Shown: positions 16,678 through 25,290, counted from the first letter of the stretch. The stretch is DNA of 34,250 nucleotides from Streptomyces sp. T39 (GCF_008042045.1 NZ_RDBP01000012.1:944077-978326), one strand, 5' to 3'. Translations and numbers: made by a program. Notes: generated by a model from the letters alone, not told the origin.

Positions 16678-17505
16678 TCACAGGTACTGCGCGTAGTCGT
16701 CCAGGACGCGCAGGACCTCCAGTTCCGTGCCCGGCGGCAGTTGGAGGACGGCTTCCGTGACGCCCAGCTCCGCGTAGTGGGCGAGCTTGCCCGGCGAGGG
16801 GCGGACGCCGTACGGGACGACCTGGAGGGACGCCGGGTCGCGCCCCGCCTCCGCCCAGGCCCGCCGGAGTGCGGGGAGCGAGGCGCCGAGGCCGCGTCCG
16901 CCGATCGGCAGCCAGCCGTCGGCGTACTCGGTGATGTGGGCGAAGAGCCCCGGCCCGGCGCCGCCGCCGACGAGGACGCGCGGGGTGCCGCCGGCCGGCT
17001 TCGGGTGGGCGAAGGAGGCGCTGACGCGGGCGTGTTCGCCCTCGTAACCGGTGGGCTGCGGCGCCCAGAGCGCGCGCATCAGGCGCATCCTGTCGAGCAC
17101 CAGGTCCCGGCGGGTGGACCACTCGACGCCGTGGTCGGCGGCCTCCTCCACGTTCCAGCCGAAGCCGACGCCGAGCGTGAAGCGGCCGCCGGACACATGG
17201 TCGAGCGTCGCGATCTGCTTGGCCAGGACGATCGGGTCGTGCTGGGCGACGAGCGTGATGCCGGTGCCGAGCGCGAGGGTGGTGGTGACCGCCGCGGCCT
17301 GCGCGAGGGCGACGAAGGGGTCCAGGGTGCGGGTGTACTCGGCGGGGAGTTCACCGCCGGCGGCGTAGGGGGTCGTGCGGTCGGCCGGGATGTGGGTGTG
17401 CTCGGGGAGGTAGAGGCCGGCGAAGCCGCGCTGTTCGAGGGCGCGGGCGAGGCGCACGGGGGTGATGGTCTCGTCGGTGAGGAAGATCGTGGTCGCGATC
17501 CGCAT
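16678..17505 (-). CDS. LLM-class (luciferase-like, F420-dependent type) oxidoreductase
   Basis: 275 aa. It is a TIM-barrel luciferase-like monooxygenase-family protein of the F420-dependent type: RIATTIFLTDE start, ARALEQRGFAGLYLPEH, LGTGITLVAQHDPIVLAKQIATLDHVSGGRFTLGVGFGWNVEE, then GGTPRVLVGGGAGPGLF and ADGWLPIGG. The LGTGI...HP(D)P...DHVSGGR pattern is the family signature for binding FMN or F420. The neighbouring fbiC supports F420 as the cofactor, but the substrate is unknown. The ATG at 17505 is chosen because the protein family begins there; an open frame continues upstream but holds no homologous sequence. There is no Shine-Dalgarno, and TACCGT lies six nt upstream, so translation may be leaderless. 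The gene is divergent from the CehA-like gene. Confidence 0.9.
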   Translation of the reverse strand: MRIATTIFLTDETITPVRLARALEQRGFAGLYLPEHTHIPADRTTPYAAGGELPAEYTRTLDPFVALAQAAAVTTTLALGTGITLVAQHDPIVLAKQIATLDHVSGGRFTLGVGFGWNVEEAADHGVEWSTRRDLVLDRMRLMRALWAPQPTGYEGEHARVSASFAHPKPAGGTPRVLVGGGAGPGLFAHITEYADGWLPIGGRGLGASLPALRRAWAEAGRDPASLQVVPYGVRPSPGKLAHYAELGVTEAVLQLPPGTELEVLRVLDDYAQYL

Positions 17506-17517
17506 GGGGCCACGGTA
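17505..17517 (-). promoter_or_regulatory. Possible leaderless promoter of the LLM oxidoreductase gene (-10 box)
   Basis: TACCGT (17517-17512 on the minus strand) fits TAnnnT and is six nt from the ATG, the same spacing as at fbiC. No ribosome-binding site is seen. Confidence 0.35.
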
Positions 17518-17575
17518 GGCCAGGACGCCCGGCGCGTCGCCGGTCACGACCGTGTCATCCGGCGACTTCCCGCTC

Positions 17576-17604
17576 TTGTCACGCCGTTCACCGACCGGTA
17601 CGAG
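17576..17604 (+). promoter_or_regulatory. Candidate promoter of the CehA-like gene
   Basis: TTGTCA (17576-17581; five of six bases match the -35 consensus) and TACGAG (17599-17604) are spaced by 17 bp, about 50 nt before the start codon at 17654. Confidence 0.45.
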
Positions 17605-17653
17605 GGTGCGACTGCATCCTCCTGTCCGTCTCGACACCTCGGGAGCCGACGGC

Positions 17654-19162
17654 ATGTGCACCGACGCAGAACACGCACCCGGCAGACGCGCGCTCATCGT
17701 GACGGGTGCCACGGCCGCCCTCACCCTGGCCACCGTGCGCTTCGCGAACGCGGCACCGCGCGACGGCGCCCGCAGCACCGAGACCGTGCGCGGGGTGCTG
17801 GATCCCGGCGCGGCCGACTTCGTGTACCTCCCGGTGGAGATCCCCCGCGGGGTGAAGGAGATCCACGTCGCCTACTCCTACGAACGGCCCCCGCAGCCGG
17901 CGGGGACCGCGGGCAACGCGCTCGACATCGGCATCTTCGACCAGCGCGGCACGGCCCTCGGCGGGGAGGGCTTCCGCGGCTGGTCGGGCGGTGCGCGCAG
18001 CGAGTTCTTCCTGCGGTCCGACGACGCGACCCCGGGGTATCTGCCCGGCGTCATCGAGCCGGGTGTCTGGTACATCGCGCTGGCGCCCTACACGGTGGCG
18101 CCGGGCGGACTGCCGTACGAGGTCCGCGTCACGCTCACCCACGGCTCCCAGGCCGCGCCCCGCACTCCCGTGTACCCGCCGGAACGGGCCAGGGGACGCG
18201 GGCGGGCCTGGTACCGGGGCGACTGCCATCTGCACTCCTGGTACTCCGACGGGCGGCGGACCCCCGAGGAGATCGGCGCTCTGGCCAGGGCCGCCGGGCT
18301 GGACTTCCTCAACTCCAGCGAGCACAACACCCATGCGGCGCACGCGCACTGGGCGGAGGCGGCGGGGGACGACCTGCTCGTGCTGCTCGGCGAGGAGGTC
18401 ACGACGCGCAACGGCCACGTGCTCGCGGTGGGCACCGACCCGGGGACCTTCGTGGACTGGCGCTACCGGGCCCGGGACAACCGCTTCGGGCACTTCGCGC
18501 GGCGGATCCGGCGGGCGGGCGGGCTCGTCGTGCCGGCGCACCCCCACGCCACCTGCATCGGCTGCAACTGGAAGTTCGGCTTCGGCGAGGCCGACGCGGT
18601 CGAGGTGTGGAACGGCCCGTTCACCCCGGACGACGAGGTCTCCCTGGCCGACTGGGACGGCTCGCTCGCCGTGGCCGCACGCGGGGGCGGCCGCTGGACC
18701 CCGGCGATCGGCGGCAGCGACGCCCATCGCGATCCGGACCCCGTCGGCACGCCGCAGACCGTGGTGCTCGCCGACGACCTGACGCGTACGGCGATTCTGG
18801 ACGGGATCCGGGCGGGCCGGTGCTGGATCGCCGAGAACAAGGACGTCGCCGTCGCGCTGTCGGCCGCGGGCGGGCGCGGGCGGCACGCGGGGATCGGCGG
18901 CCGGCTGCGGGTGGCCGACGACACGGCGGTGACGGTCCGGGTGGAGGTGGCGGGCGTCCCCGGCTGCACCGTCCGCATCGTGACCGACCAGGGCGTGGTG
19001 CACTCGGCGGCGGTGCCCTCGTCGGGGTCGGGGACCGTGGAGTGGCGCACGACGCCGCGCAACGCGACCTATGTCCGGGCGGAGGTGCGGCACGCCACGT
19101 CGGTCCCCGGACTGCCCGGGGCGCCGGCGGCCCTGACGAATCCCGTCTTCCTGGGCGGCTGA
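17654..19162 (+). CDS. Exported CehA/McbA-family PHP-domain metallohydrolase
   Basis: 502 aa. The N-terminus has a twin-arginine-like signal (RRALIVTGATAALTLATVRF ending ANA, residues 11-33). A ~150-residue beta-rich region follows (DPGAADFVYLPVEIPRGVKEIHVAYSYE...), then a PHP phosphoesterase domain. Metal-ligand motifs are visible: CHLHSWYSDG (about residue 190), SSEHNTHAAH (about 220), VVPAHPHA (about 294) and GSDAHR (about 355). A C-terminal beta domain ends the protein. CehA-type enzymes hydrolyse ester bonds (carbaryl hydrolase is the namesake), but the substrate here is unknown. The ATG at 17654 has GGGAG 8 nt upstream. It is probably exported folded by the Tat system. It is convergent with the permease gene, sharing a 17-bp-stem terminator. 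Confidence 0.85.
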   Translation: MCTDAEHAPGRRALIVTGATAALTLATVRFANAAPRDGARSTETVRGVLDPGAADFVYLPVEIPRGVKEIHVAYSYERPPQPAGTAGNALDIGIFDQRGTALGGEGFRGWSGGARSEFFLRSDDATPGYLPGVIEPGVWYIALAPYTVAPGGLPYEVRVTLTHGSQAAPRTPVYPPERARGRGRAWYRGDCHLHSWYSDGRRTPEEIGALARAAGLDFLNSSEHNTHAAHAHWAEAAGDDLLVLLGEEVTTRNGHVLAVGTDPGTFVDWRYRARDNRFGHFARRIRRAGGLVVPAHPHATCIGCNWKFGFGEADAVEVWNGPFTPDDEVSLADWDGSLAVAARGGGRWTPAIGGSDAHRDPDPVGTPQTVVLADDLTRTAILDGIRAGRCWIAENKDVAVALSAAGGRGRHAGIGGRLRVADDTAVTVRVEVAGVPGCTVRIVTDQGVVHSAAVPSSGSGTVEWRTTPRNATYVRAEVRHATSVPGLPGAPAALTNPVFLGG

Positions 19163-19172
19163 CGGCCCGGCC

Positions 19173-19211
19173 GTGTCCGGTGGCGGCGGGCGGGCCGCCG
19201 CCACCGGACAC
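19173..19211. terminator. Bidirectional terminator, 17-bp perfect stem
   Basis: 19173-19189 pairs perfectly with 19195-19211 around a 5-nt loop (GCGGG), between the convergent CehA-like and permease genes; it ends 9 nt before the permease stop codon. Confidence 0.88.
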
Positions 19212-19219
19212 CGGCGGGA

Positions 19220-20788
19220 TCAGTCGGCGACGACGAGCGAGGGCGTCTCCTTGGTCAGGACCTCGCCTCGGAAGAAGGCCGGGCTGCGGCGCTGCATGGC
19301 CACCATCAGGACCACACCGAGCAGCAGCAGTCCGACGCCGATCACGAAGACCGAGCCGACGCCGAGGACGGAGGATCCGGAGCCGTAGGCGGGGTCCCAC
19401 ATGTCGTAGAGGGTCTTGCCGAACACGGCGGCCAGCAGCACACCGCCGAGCACCGGGAAGACGCCCTTGAAGACCATGTCGCGGGCGGAGCGCCGGAGCT
19501 CGCCGCGGAAGAACCAGGCGCAGGCGAAGGCCGTGAGCGCGTAGTAGAAGCAGATCATCAGCCCGAGCGCGTAGATCGTGTCGACGAGGACGTGCTCGCT
19601 GACCAGCGTCATGACGGTGTAGAAGGCGCCGGTGGCGATGCCGGCGACGACGGTCGCGCGGCCGGGGGTCCGGAAGCGCTCGTGGACCCGGGCGTAGGAC
19701 GGCGGCAGGGCCTCGTAGGCGGACATGGCGAGGACGGTGCGGGCCACGGGGATGAAGGTGGTCTGGAGGCTGGCGGCCGCGGAGGCGAGGACCGCGACGA
19801 AGAGCAGGATGCCGAGCCCGGGGCCCATCACGGGCCCGGCGAGGGCGGCGAAGACGTTGTCGGAGGTCTCGGGGTTGGCGAGGCCGAGTCCCGCGTCGCC
19901 GGAGCCGACGGCCATCTGGGCCGCGATGCCGGTGGCGAGGTAGGAGCCGACCAGCACCACCATGGAGATCATCGCCGCGCGTCCGGGGGTCCTGGCACTG
20001 CCGACCGTCTCCTCGTTGGCGGTCAGGCAGGCGTCCCAGCCCCAGTACATGAAGATCGACAGGGAGAGGCCGGCGGTGAAGGCGGCGAAGGACTGGACGG
20101 CGAAGGGGTTCAGCCAGGACCAGGAGAAGGACAGGGACGTCTCGAAGGTGTCCGCCTTGGCGAAGGCCATGGTCACGAAGACGGCCAGCACGGCCAGCTG
20201 GAGGCCGACGAGGGCGTACTGCACGCCCTTGGTCGCGGTCATGCCCCGGTAGCTGATGGCGGTGGCGACGGCGATCAGGACGAGGCAGGTGACGATGTGG
20301 ACGGCCTTGTTCCCGTCGAGCGCGGCGACCGCCTCGTTGCCGGTGATCTCTCCGGCCAGCAGCCAGAAGTAGGAGGTGGCGACGCCGGCGAGGTTGGAGA
20401 GCACGATGATCGTCGCGATGACCAGGCCCCAGCCGCACATCCATCCGACGCGGGGGCCGAAGGCCTTCACCGTCCAGGTGAAGGAGGTGCCGCAGTCGGG
20501 CATCGCGCGGTTGAGCTCACGGTAGGCGAAGGCGACCAGCAGCATCGGCAGGAAGCCGGCGAGGAAGACGGCGGGCATCTGCACCCCGACCTCGCCGGCC
20601 GTGGAGCCGAGGGTGGAGGTCAGGCAGTAGACGGGCGCGACGGTGGAGATGCCGATGACGGCACTGCCCATCAGTCCGACGGAGTTCCCGCCGAGGCCCT
20701 TCGTGCGTGCGCCGGCGTCGGTGGCGCCCCCGCCGGGGACGCCCCTTACCGGGTCTCCGGCCTGGGGCCGTGCATCCAGCTGAGTCAT
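19220..20788 (-). CDS. APC-superfamily amino acid permease
   Basis: 522 aa. About 12 transmembrane helices. The first holds the APC signature SVGLMGSAVIGISTVAPVYC (an unwound GSAVIGIS-type substrate-binding segment) and the region after helix 2 reads RELNRAMPDCGTSFTWTVKAFGPRVGWMCGW, the family's conserved motif. It should import an amino acid or amine by proton or ion coupling; the substrate is not readable. The start is debatable. An in-frame ATG at 20836 has AGGAG 10 nt upstream, but the 16 codons it adds include ATA, AAA, TTA and TGT, which are very unlike Streptomyces coding sequence. I therefore use the ATG at 20788 (MTQLDARPQ), which lacks a ribosome-binding site but has TACCGT 8 nt upstream and may be leaderless. 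No other gene is in its transcription unit. Confidence 0.88.
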   Translation of the reverse strand: MTQLDARPQAGDPVRGVPGGGATDAGARTKGLGGNSVGLMGSAVIGISTVAPVYCLTSTLGSTAGEVGVQMPAVFLAGFLPMLLVAFAYRELNRAMPDCGTSFTWTVKAFGPRVGWMCGWGLVIATIIVLSNLAGVATSYFWLLAGEITGNEAVAALDGNKAVHIVTCLVLIAVATAISYRGMTATKGVQYALVGLQLAVLAVFVTMAFAKADTFETSLSFSWSWLNPFAVQSFAAFTAGLSLSIFMYWGWDACLTANEETVGSARTPGRAAMISMVVLVGSYLATGIAAQMAVGSGDAGLGLANPETSDNVFAALAGPVMGPGLGILLFVAVLASAAASLQTTFIPVARTVLAMSAYEALPPSYARVHERFRTPGRATVVAGIATGAFYTVMTLVSEHVLVDTIYALGLMICFYYALTAFACAWFFRGELRRSARDMVFKGVFPVLGGVLLAAVFGKTLYDMWDPAYGSGSSVLGVGSVFVIGVGLLLLGVVLMVAMQRRSPAFFRGEVLTKETPSLVVAD

Positions 20789-21244
20789 GGGACAGGACGG
20801 TAAGTCCTGCGGTTTCCATATCCGGACGATCGCCATCCGGTTTCAACTCCTGCGATTCCATGGCCGCAACACCGATTTGAGCAAACAAATCAAGGTCGAA
20901 TCACAGTTGACACGCTGCATCGCGAGGCGGGACCGGCGACATCCCCCACTGCGGGAATCGCAGCCGTGACCGATATGCCCGTTTCCAAAATTTCCCGCGG
21001 CGTTTTTCCGGCCCCCTCCGCACCGGCCACCGAACGGCCGAGAGGCAGCACGGCGAACGGAACCGGCTCACCGCGACAAGCCCGCCGGCCCGCCGTCACG
21101 GCGCCCGGCAGCGTCCGGAACCCCACTATGCACCCCGTCTATACACCGTATGTATAGTCCTGATCCGACGCGCACGGCCGACCGGGCCGGCAGCACGCCG
21201 CGCCCCGTGCGCGTCCGCACCGCCACGCAGAGGGGAACCCCGCC
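20789..21244. other. Intergenic region between the permease and deacetylase genes
   Basis: 456 bp with no convincing gene. The part nearest the permease is AT-richer than its surroundings (20805-20920) and probably holds that gene's promoter. A perfect TTGACA occurs on the plus strand at 20907-20912 with no good -10 partner. The part nearest the deacetylase holds an operator-like repeat over a -10 box (21139-21158). A small palindrome CTGCG/CGCAG lies at 20950-20964. Confidence 0.5.
21139..21158 (+). promoter_or_regulatory. TetR-like operator overlapping the -10 box of the deacetylase promoter
   Basis: CTATACA (21139-21145) and TGTATAG (21151-21157) form a perfect 7-bp inverted repeat around CCGTA, a layout typical of TetR-family operators. 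The right arm overlaps TATAGT (21153-21158), which matches the -10 consensus at five of six positions. Binding would block RNA polymerase about 85 nt upstream of the deacetylase start. No TetR gene lies in this window. Confidence 0.6.
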
Positions 21245-22087
21245 ATGCCCGCACGTCCCGGGACCACCACGACCGCCACACCCCACAGGACGGGCAGAAC
21301 CCGCCACCGGGTTGCCTCGGCCCTCACGGCGGCCGCGCTCGCGCTCGTCCTCGGCGGCTGCTCGTCGGACACCACGTCGCCCTCCGAGGCCCGCGCCGAC
21401 GCGCCGAAGGGCGAGGCGCTCGCCGCCGACCGGACCGGCTCCGCAGGGAAGAACGCGGGATCCGCCCGGCCCCCGGTGGACTGCCGGAAGGCCAAGTGCA
21501 TCGCGCTCACCTTCGACGCGGGCCCGGGCAGGGACACCCCCGAACTCCTCGACATCCTCGAGGAGAAGGACGTCCACGCCACCTTCTTCCTGCTGGGCAG
21601 GAACCACGTCCTGAAGTACCCGGACGTGGTCCGGCGGATCGCCGCCGAGGGGCACGAGGTCGCCAACCACACCTGGACCCACCGCAGGCTCGACCAGCTG
21701 GACGAGGACGGGATACGCGACGAACTCGCCCGCACCCAGGACGCGATAGCGGAGATCACCGGCGAGAAGCCGACCCTGATGCGCCCGCCGCAGGGCCGCC
21801 GCACCGACGAGGTGATGGCCGTCAGCAGGGAGCTCGGTCTCGCCGCCGTGCTGTGGAGCGCCACCGCCAAGGACTACTCGACCACCGACTCGGCCCTGAT
21901 CGAGAAGCGCATCCTGGACCAGGCGGACCGCGACGGCATCATCCTGCTCCACGACATCTACGACGGAACGGTGCCCGCCGTCCCCGGCATCGTCGACGAG
22001 CTGAAGAAGCGCGGTTACACCTTCGTCACGGTCCCCGAACTCCTCGCCCCGGGCCGGGCGGAGCCGGGAAAGATCTATCGCCCCTGA
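21245..22087 (+). CDS. Polysaccharide deacetylase (NodB domain) lipoprotein
   Basis: 280 aa. A signal peptide ends in the lipobox LVLGGC (Cys39), then a linker to about residue 80. The NodB/CE4 domain follows: motif 1 TFDAGP (D91-A92), motif 2 HTWTH (H142, H146), motif 3 RPPQGR, motif 4 DYSTTDS and motif 5 ILLHD. CE4 enzymes remove acetyl groups from chitin, chitooligosaccharides or peptidoglycan sugars with a metal held by an Asp and the two His. Here the second Asp of TFDDGP, normally the metal ligand, is Ala; TFDNG-type variants are known in active peptidoglycan deacetylases, so loss of activity is not certain. The ATG at 21245 has GAGGGG about 9 nt upstream. A cell-surface location is predicted. 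Expression is probably controlled from the TetR-like operator 90 bp upstream. Confidence 0.92.
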   Translation: MPARPGTTTTATPHRTGRTRHRVASALTAAALALVLGGCSSDTTSPSEARADAPKGEALAADRTGSAGKNAGSARPPVDCRKAKCIALTFDAGPGRDTPELLDILEEKDVHATFFLLGRNHVLKYPDVVRRIAAEGHEVANHTWTHRRLDQLDEDGIRDELARTQDAIAEITGEKPTLMRPPQGRRTDEVMAVSRELGLAAVLWSATAKDYSTTDSALIEKRILDQADRDGIILLHDIYDGTVPAVPGIVDELKKRGYTFVTVPELLAPGRAEPGKIYRP

Positions 22088-22209
22088 TCACCCCGGCGGT
22101 CCGCGCCGCCCGCGTGGTACCAGACCGTGACGCCCCCATGCTGACGGGGCCGCCCCGCACAGGGCAGACTGTCGAGGGCGATTCCGGCAGTACGGGCAGG
22201 GGGCAGCCA

Positions 22210-25176
22210 ATGGGCCGTGACAGCGGGCCACGCGTACCGAACCAGCGCGTTCCGCATCAGCGCGAGGGCGGCGCGGACAGCATCGACGCCGCGCTGTACT
22301 TCACCGTGCTCGGCCCCGTGCGGGTACGCCGCGGATCCGAGACCCTGCCGTCCGGCTCGCCCCAGCAACAGGCCCTGCTCGCGGCGCTGTTGATGCGCGA
22401 GGGACGCACCGCGACGGCGTCGGAGCTGATCGACGCCATCTGGGGCGAGGACCCGCCGTCCCAGGCCCTCGCCGCCGTCCGCACCTACGCCTCCCGGCTG
22501 CGCAAGTCGCTCGCGGGGGACGCCCTCGTCAGCGAGTCGGGCGGATACGCCCTGCGCGTCGGACGGGACGCGCTCGACCTGGCCGTCGCCCAGGAGCTGG
22601 CCGACGAGGCGAGCAAGGCCCACGCGGCCGGCGACCGCAACCAGGCCCGCACCCTGATCAACAAGGTGCTGGGCCTGTGGGACGGCGAGCCGCTGGCCAA
22701 CGTGCCGGGCCCCTACGCGGAGAACCAGCGCGCCCGGCTCGCCGAATGGGGCCTGACGCTCCTGGAGACCCGCCTCGATCTCGACCTGGAGGTCGGCCGC
22801 CACGCGGAGGCCGTCTCCGAGCTGACCGCCCTCACCGCCACCCATCCGCTGCGCGAGCGCCTGCGCGAGCTCTTGATGCTGGCGCTGTACCGGTGCGGGC
22901 GCCAGGCCGAGGCGCTCGCCGTCTACGCGGACACCCGGCGACTGCTCGCCGACGAACTCGGCGTGGACCCCCGGCCCGAACTGGCCGGTCTCCAGCAGCG
23001 CATCCTCCAGGCCGACGCCGAACTGGCCCGCCCCAGCGAGGAGCACACGCCCGGCGTCCAGCTCACCCGGCCCGCCCAGCTCCCGGCCACCGTGCCCGAC
23101 TTCACGGGCCGGGTCCCCTTCGTGCGGGAGCTCGGCGACCGTCTCGCATCGGCCGAGGGCTCGGTGATGGCGGTGTCCGCGCTGGCCGGCATCGGCGGCG
23201 TCGGCAAGACGACCCTGGCCGTCCATGTCGCCCATCAGGCGCGCACCCACTTCCCCGACGGACAGCTGTACATCGACCTCCAGGGGACGAGCAGCCGTTC
23301 CGCGGAGCCCGAGACGGTGCTGGGCGCCTTCCTGCGCGCCCTCGGCACGGCCGACTCGGCGATCCCCGACACCCTCGACGAACGCGCGGCGCTGTACCGG
23401 TCCGCGCTCGACGGCCGCCGCATCCTCGTCCTCCTGGACAACGCCCGGGACGCGGCCCAGATCCGTCCGCTGCTGCCGGGCACCGCGGGCTGCGCGGCCC
23501 TCGTCACCAGCCGGGTCCGCATGGTCGACCTGGCGGGGGCGCACCTGGTGGACCTGGACGTGATGTCGCCCGACGAGGCCCTGCGGCTGTTCACCCGGAT
23601 CGTGGGCGCCGAGCGGGTCCGCGCGGAGCGCGAGGCTGCGCTGGACGTGGTCGCCGCGTGCGGCTTCCTTCCGCTGGCCATCCGTATCGCGGCCTCCCGG
23701 CTGGCGGCCCGCCGCACCTGGACGGTCTCGGTCCTGGCGGCCAAGCTCGCCGACGAGCGGCGCCGGCTGGACGAGCTCCAGGCGGGCGACCTCGCGGTGA
23801 AGGCCACTTTCGAACTCGGCTACGGGCAGCTGGAGCCGGCCCAGGCGCGGGCGTTCAGGCTGCTGGGCCTCGCCGACGGCCCGGACATCTCGCTGGCCGC
23901 CTCCGCGGCCCTGCTCGACCTTCCGCAGCACGAGGCCGAGGACCTGCTGGAGGCGCTGGTCGACACCTCGCTGCTGGAGTCCGCCGCCCCGGGCAGGTAC
24001 CGCTTCCACGACCTCGTACGGCTCTACGCGCGTGCATGCGCGGACCGCGACGAGCAGCCGCCTTCGGAGCGCGAGGCGGCGCTCTCGCGCCTGCTCGACT
24101 TCTATCTGGCGTCCGCGTCCCGGGTCTACGCGATCGAGCGTCCCGGCGACCGCCTCGTGGACCACCTGGAGCCGGCCGGCGACGCGGGACTGACCTTCGC
24201 GGACCGCCACGAGGCGCAGGACTGGCTGTACGCGGAGGCCGACCCACTGCTGGCCTGTGTGCGCCAGTCCTCCGGGCCGGCCATGCTGCGCCGCGCCGTG
24301 GACCTGCTGTGGGCGGCCCTGGACCTCGGCGAGTCCGGCGCCAACCCGAAGCAGTACGAGGCGGTCGCGGCCGCCGTGCTCGACGCGGCACGCGCCGCGC
24401 GGGACACCTGGGCCGAGGGCCGCGCGCTGGTGACCCTGAGCAACGCCCATCTGGTCGCGGGACGGTTCGACGAGGCGGACGCCGAGGCGGCACAGGCGCT
24501 GCGCCTGTCCGGCCTCAACGACGACCCCCTGACGGGCTGCTGGGCTTCCAACCACCGGGGCGTCATCGCCGTCTACCAGAACCGCCAGGAGGACGGCGAG
24601 CGCCATCTGGAGCGCGCGATCGCGGACTTCCGGGCGGGCGACAACCAGCCCGGCGAGGCCTCGGCCCTGTGCAACCTCTCGCGGATCCACCTGGCGATGG
24701 GCCGCACCGCCAGCGCGGTGGCGCTCGCCCGCAAGGGGCTCGACATCTACGACGCCATGGGCCACGCGCTGCGCGGCGCCAACGCCCGGTACGCGCTGGG
24801 CATGGCGCTCACCCGGAGCGGGAAGATCGCGGAGGCGACGGCGCGTCTCCAGGAGGCCCTGGACGTCTTCCACGACAGCAGGCAGCGCCTGTGGGAGGGC
24901 ATGACGCTCTACCGGATGGCCGAGGCCGACCTCGCGGGCCGCCGCACCGCGCAGGCGGCGTCCAACGCGGAGATGGCGCTGACCGTGCTGCGCGGCATAG
25001 GGGGCGAGTGGCGCCGGGGGAACGTCCTGACGGTCCTCGGCAAGGCACTCGGCGCGCTCGGCCAGACCGGCCGCGCGGAGGTGTGCTGGCGCGAAGCGCT
25101 GGGGATCTACGAGGAACTGGGCTCCCCGGAGTCGGCGGACGTCCGCGCGCTCCTCGCGCCGGCGGCCGCCGCGTAG
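22210..25176 (+). CDS. afsR: AfsR, SARP-type global regulator of secondary metabolism
   Basis: 988 aa, close to the 993 aa of S. coelicolor AfsR as I recall it, with extended identical stretches. Domains in order: OmpR-type winged helix (about 25-110, VLGPVRVRRG... WGEDPPSQALAAVRTYASRLRK), bacterial transcriptional activation domain (about 115-275, ending LGVDPRPELAGLQQRI), NB-ARC ATPase with P-loop GIGGVGKTT (about 326-335), then TPR repeats to the C-terminus. AfsR is phosphorylated by AfsK and other Ser/Thr kinases, which raises DNA and ATPase activity, and it recruits RNA polymerase to the afsS promoter. The ATG at 22210 has a GGGGG run 8 nt upstream and gives MGRDSGPRVPNQRVPHQ, like the known N-terminus; the open frame extends far upstream but overlaps the deacetylase. 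afsS follows 273 bp downstream. Confidence 0.97.
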   Translation: MGRDSGPRVPNQRVPHQREGGADSIDAALYFTVLGPVRVRRGSETLPSGSPQQQALLAALLMREGRTATASELIDAIWGEDPPSQALAAVRTYASRLRKSLAGDALVSESGGYALRVGRDALDLAVAQELADEASKAHAAGDRNQARTLINKVLGLWDGEPLANVPGPYAENQRARLAEWGLTLLETRLDLDLEVGRHAEAVSELTALTATHPLRERLRELLMLALYRCGRQAEALAVYADTRRLLADELGVDPRPELAGLQQRILQADAELARPSEEHTPGVQLTRPAQLPATVPDFTGRVPFVRELGDRLASAEGSVMAVSALAGIGGVGKTTLAVHVAHQARTHFPDGQLYIDLQGTSSRSAEPETVLGAFLRALGTADSAIPDTLDERAALYRSALDGRRILVLLDNARDAAQIRPLLPGTAGCAALVTSRVRMVDLAGAHLVDLDVMSPDEALRLFTRIVGAERVRAEREAALDVVAACGFLPLAIRIAASRLAARRTWTVSVLAAKLADERRRLDELQAGDLAVKATFELGYGQLEPAQARAFRLLGLADGPDISLAASAALLDLPQHEAEDLLEALVDTSLLESAAPGRYRFHDLVRLYARACADRDEQPPSEREAALSRLLDFYLASASRVYAIERPGDRLVDHLEPAGDAGLTFADRHEAQDWLYAEADPLLACVRQSSGPAMLRRAVDLLWAALDLGESGANPKQYEAVAAAVLDAARAARDTWAEGRALVTLSNAHLVAGRFDEADAEAAQALRLSGLNDDPLTGCWASNHRGVIAVYQNRQEDGERHLERAIADFRAGDNQPGEASALCNLSRIHLAMGRTASAVALARKGLDIYDAMGHALRGANARYALGMALTRSGKIAEATARLQEALDVFHDSRQRLWEGMTLYRMAEADLAGRRTAQAASNAEMALTVLRGIGGEWRRGNVLTVLGKALGALGQTGRAEVCWREALGIYEELGSPESADVRALLAPAAAA

Positions 25177-25255
25177 GGCACGCCGCCCGCGGCGCAGGGC
25201 CGGCCGCCCCGGGCGCCGCGCCCCGTCCGTCGCACGGATCCCGTGTGCGGCCCGG

Positions 25256-25290
25256 GCGTTCATCGTTCGTTTATCCCCGGCAGGCACTCT
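25256..25290 (+). promoter_or_regulatory. afsS promoter with AfsR/PhoP-type direct repeats
   Basis: CGTTCATC (25257-25264) and CGTTTATC (25268-25275) are direct repeats with an 11-bp period, seven of eight bases identical. CACTCT (25285-25290) is a plausible -10 box, so the repeats would cover the -35 region, as described for AfsR binding at afsS. PhoP is known to compete with AfsR at this promoter in S. coelicolor through similar 11-bp repeats. A second weak promoter, GCGACA-16-TAGGGT, lies at 25326-25353. Confidence 0.65.

Noticed and set aside
13933..19470. Very long plus-strand open frame (1845 codons) antisense to fbiC and other genes
   Set aside because: It runs across several well-supported genes on both strands, is Gly/Val/Arg-rich with no domain, and results from high GC making stop codons rare.
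20907..20912. Perfect TTGACA box on the plus strand
   Set aside because: No -10 partner lies 16-19 bp downstream and no plus-strand gene begins nearby.
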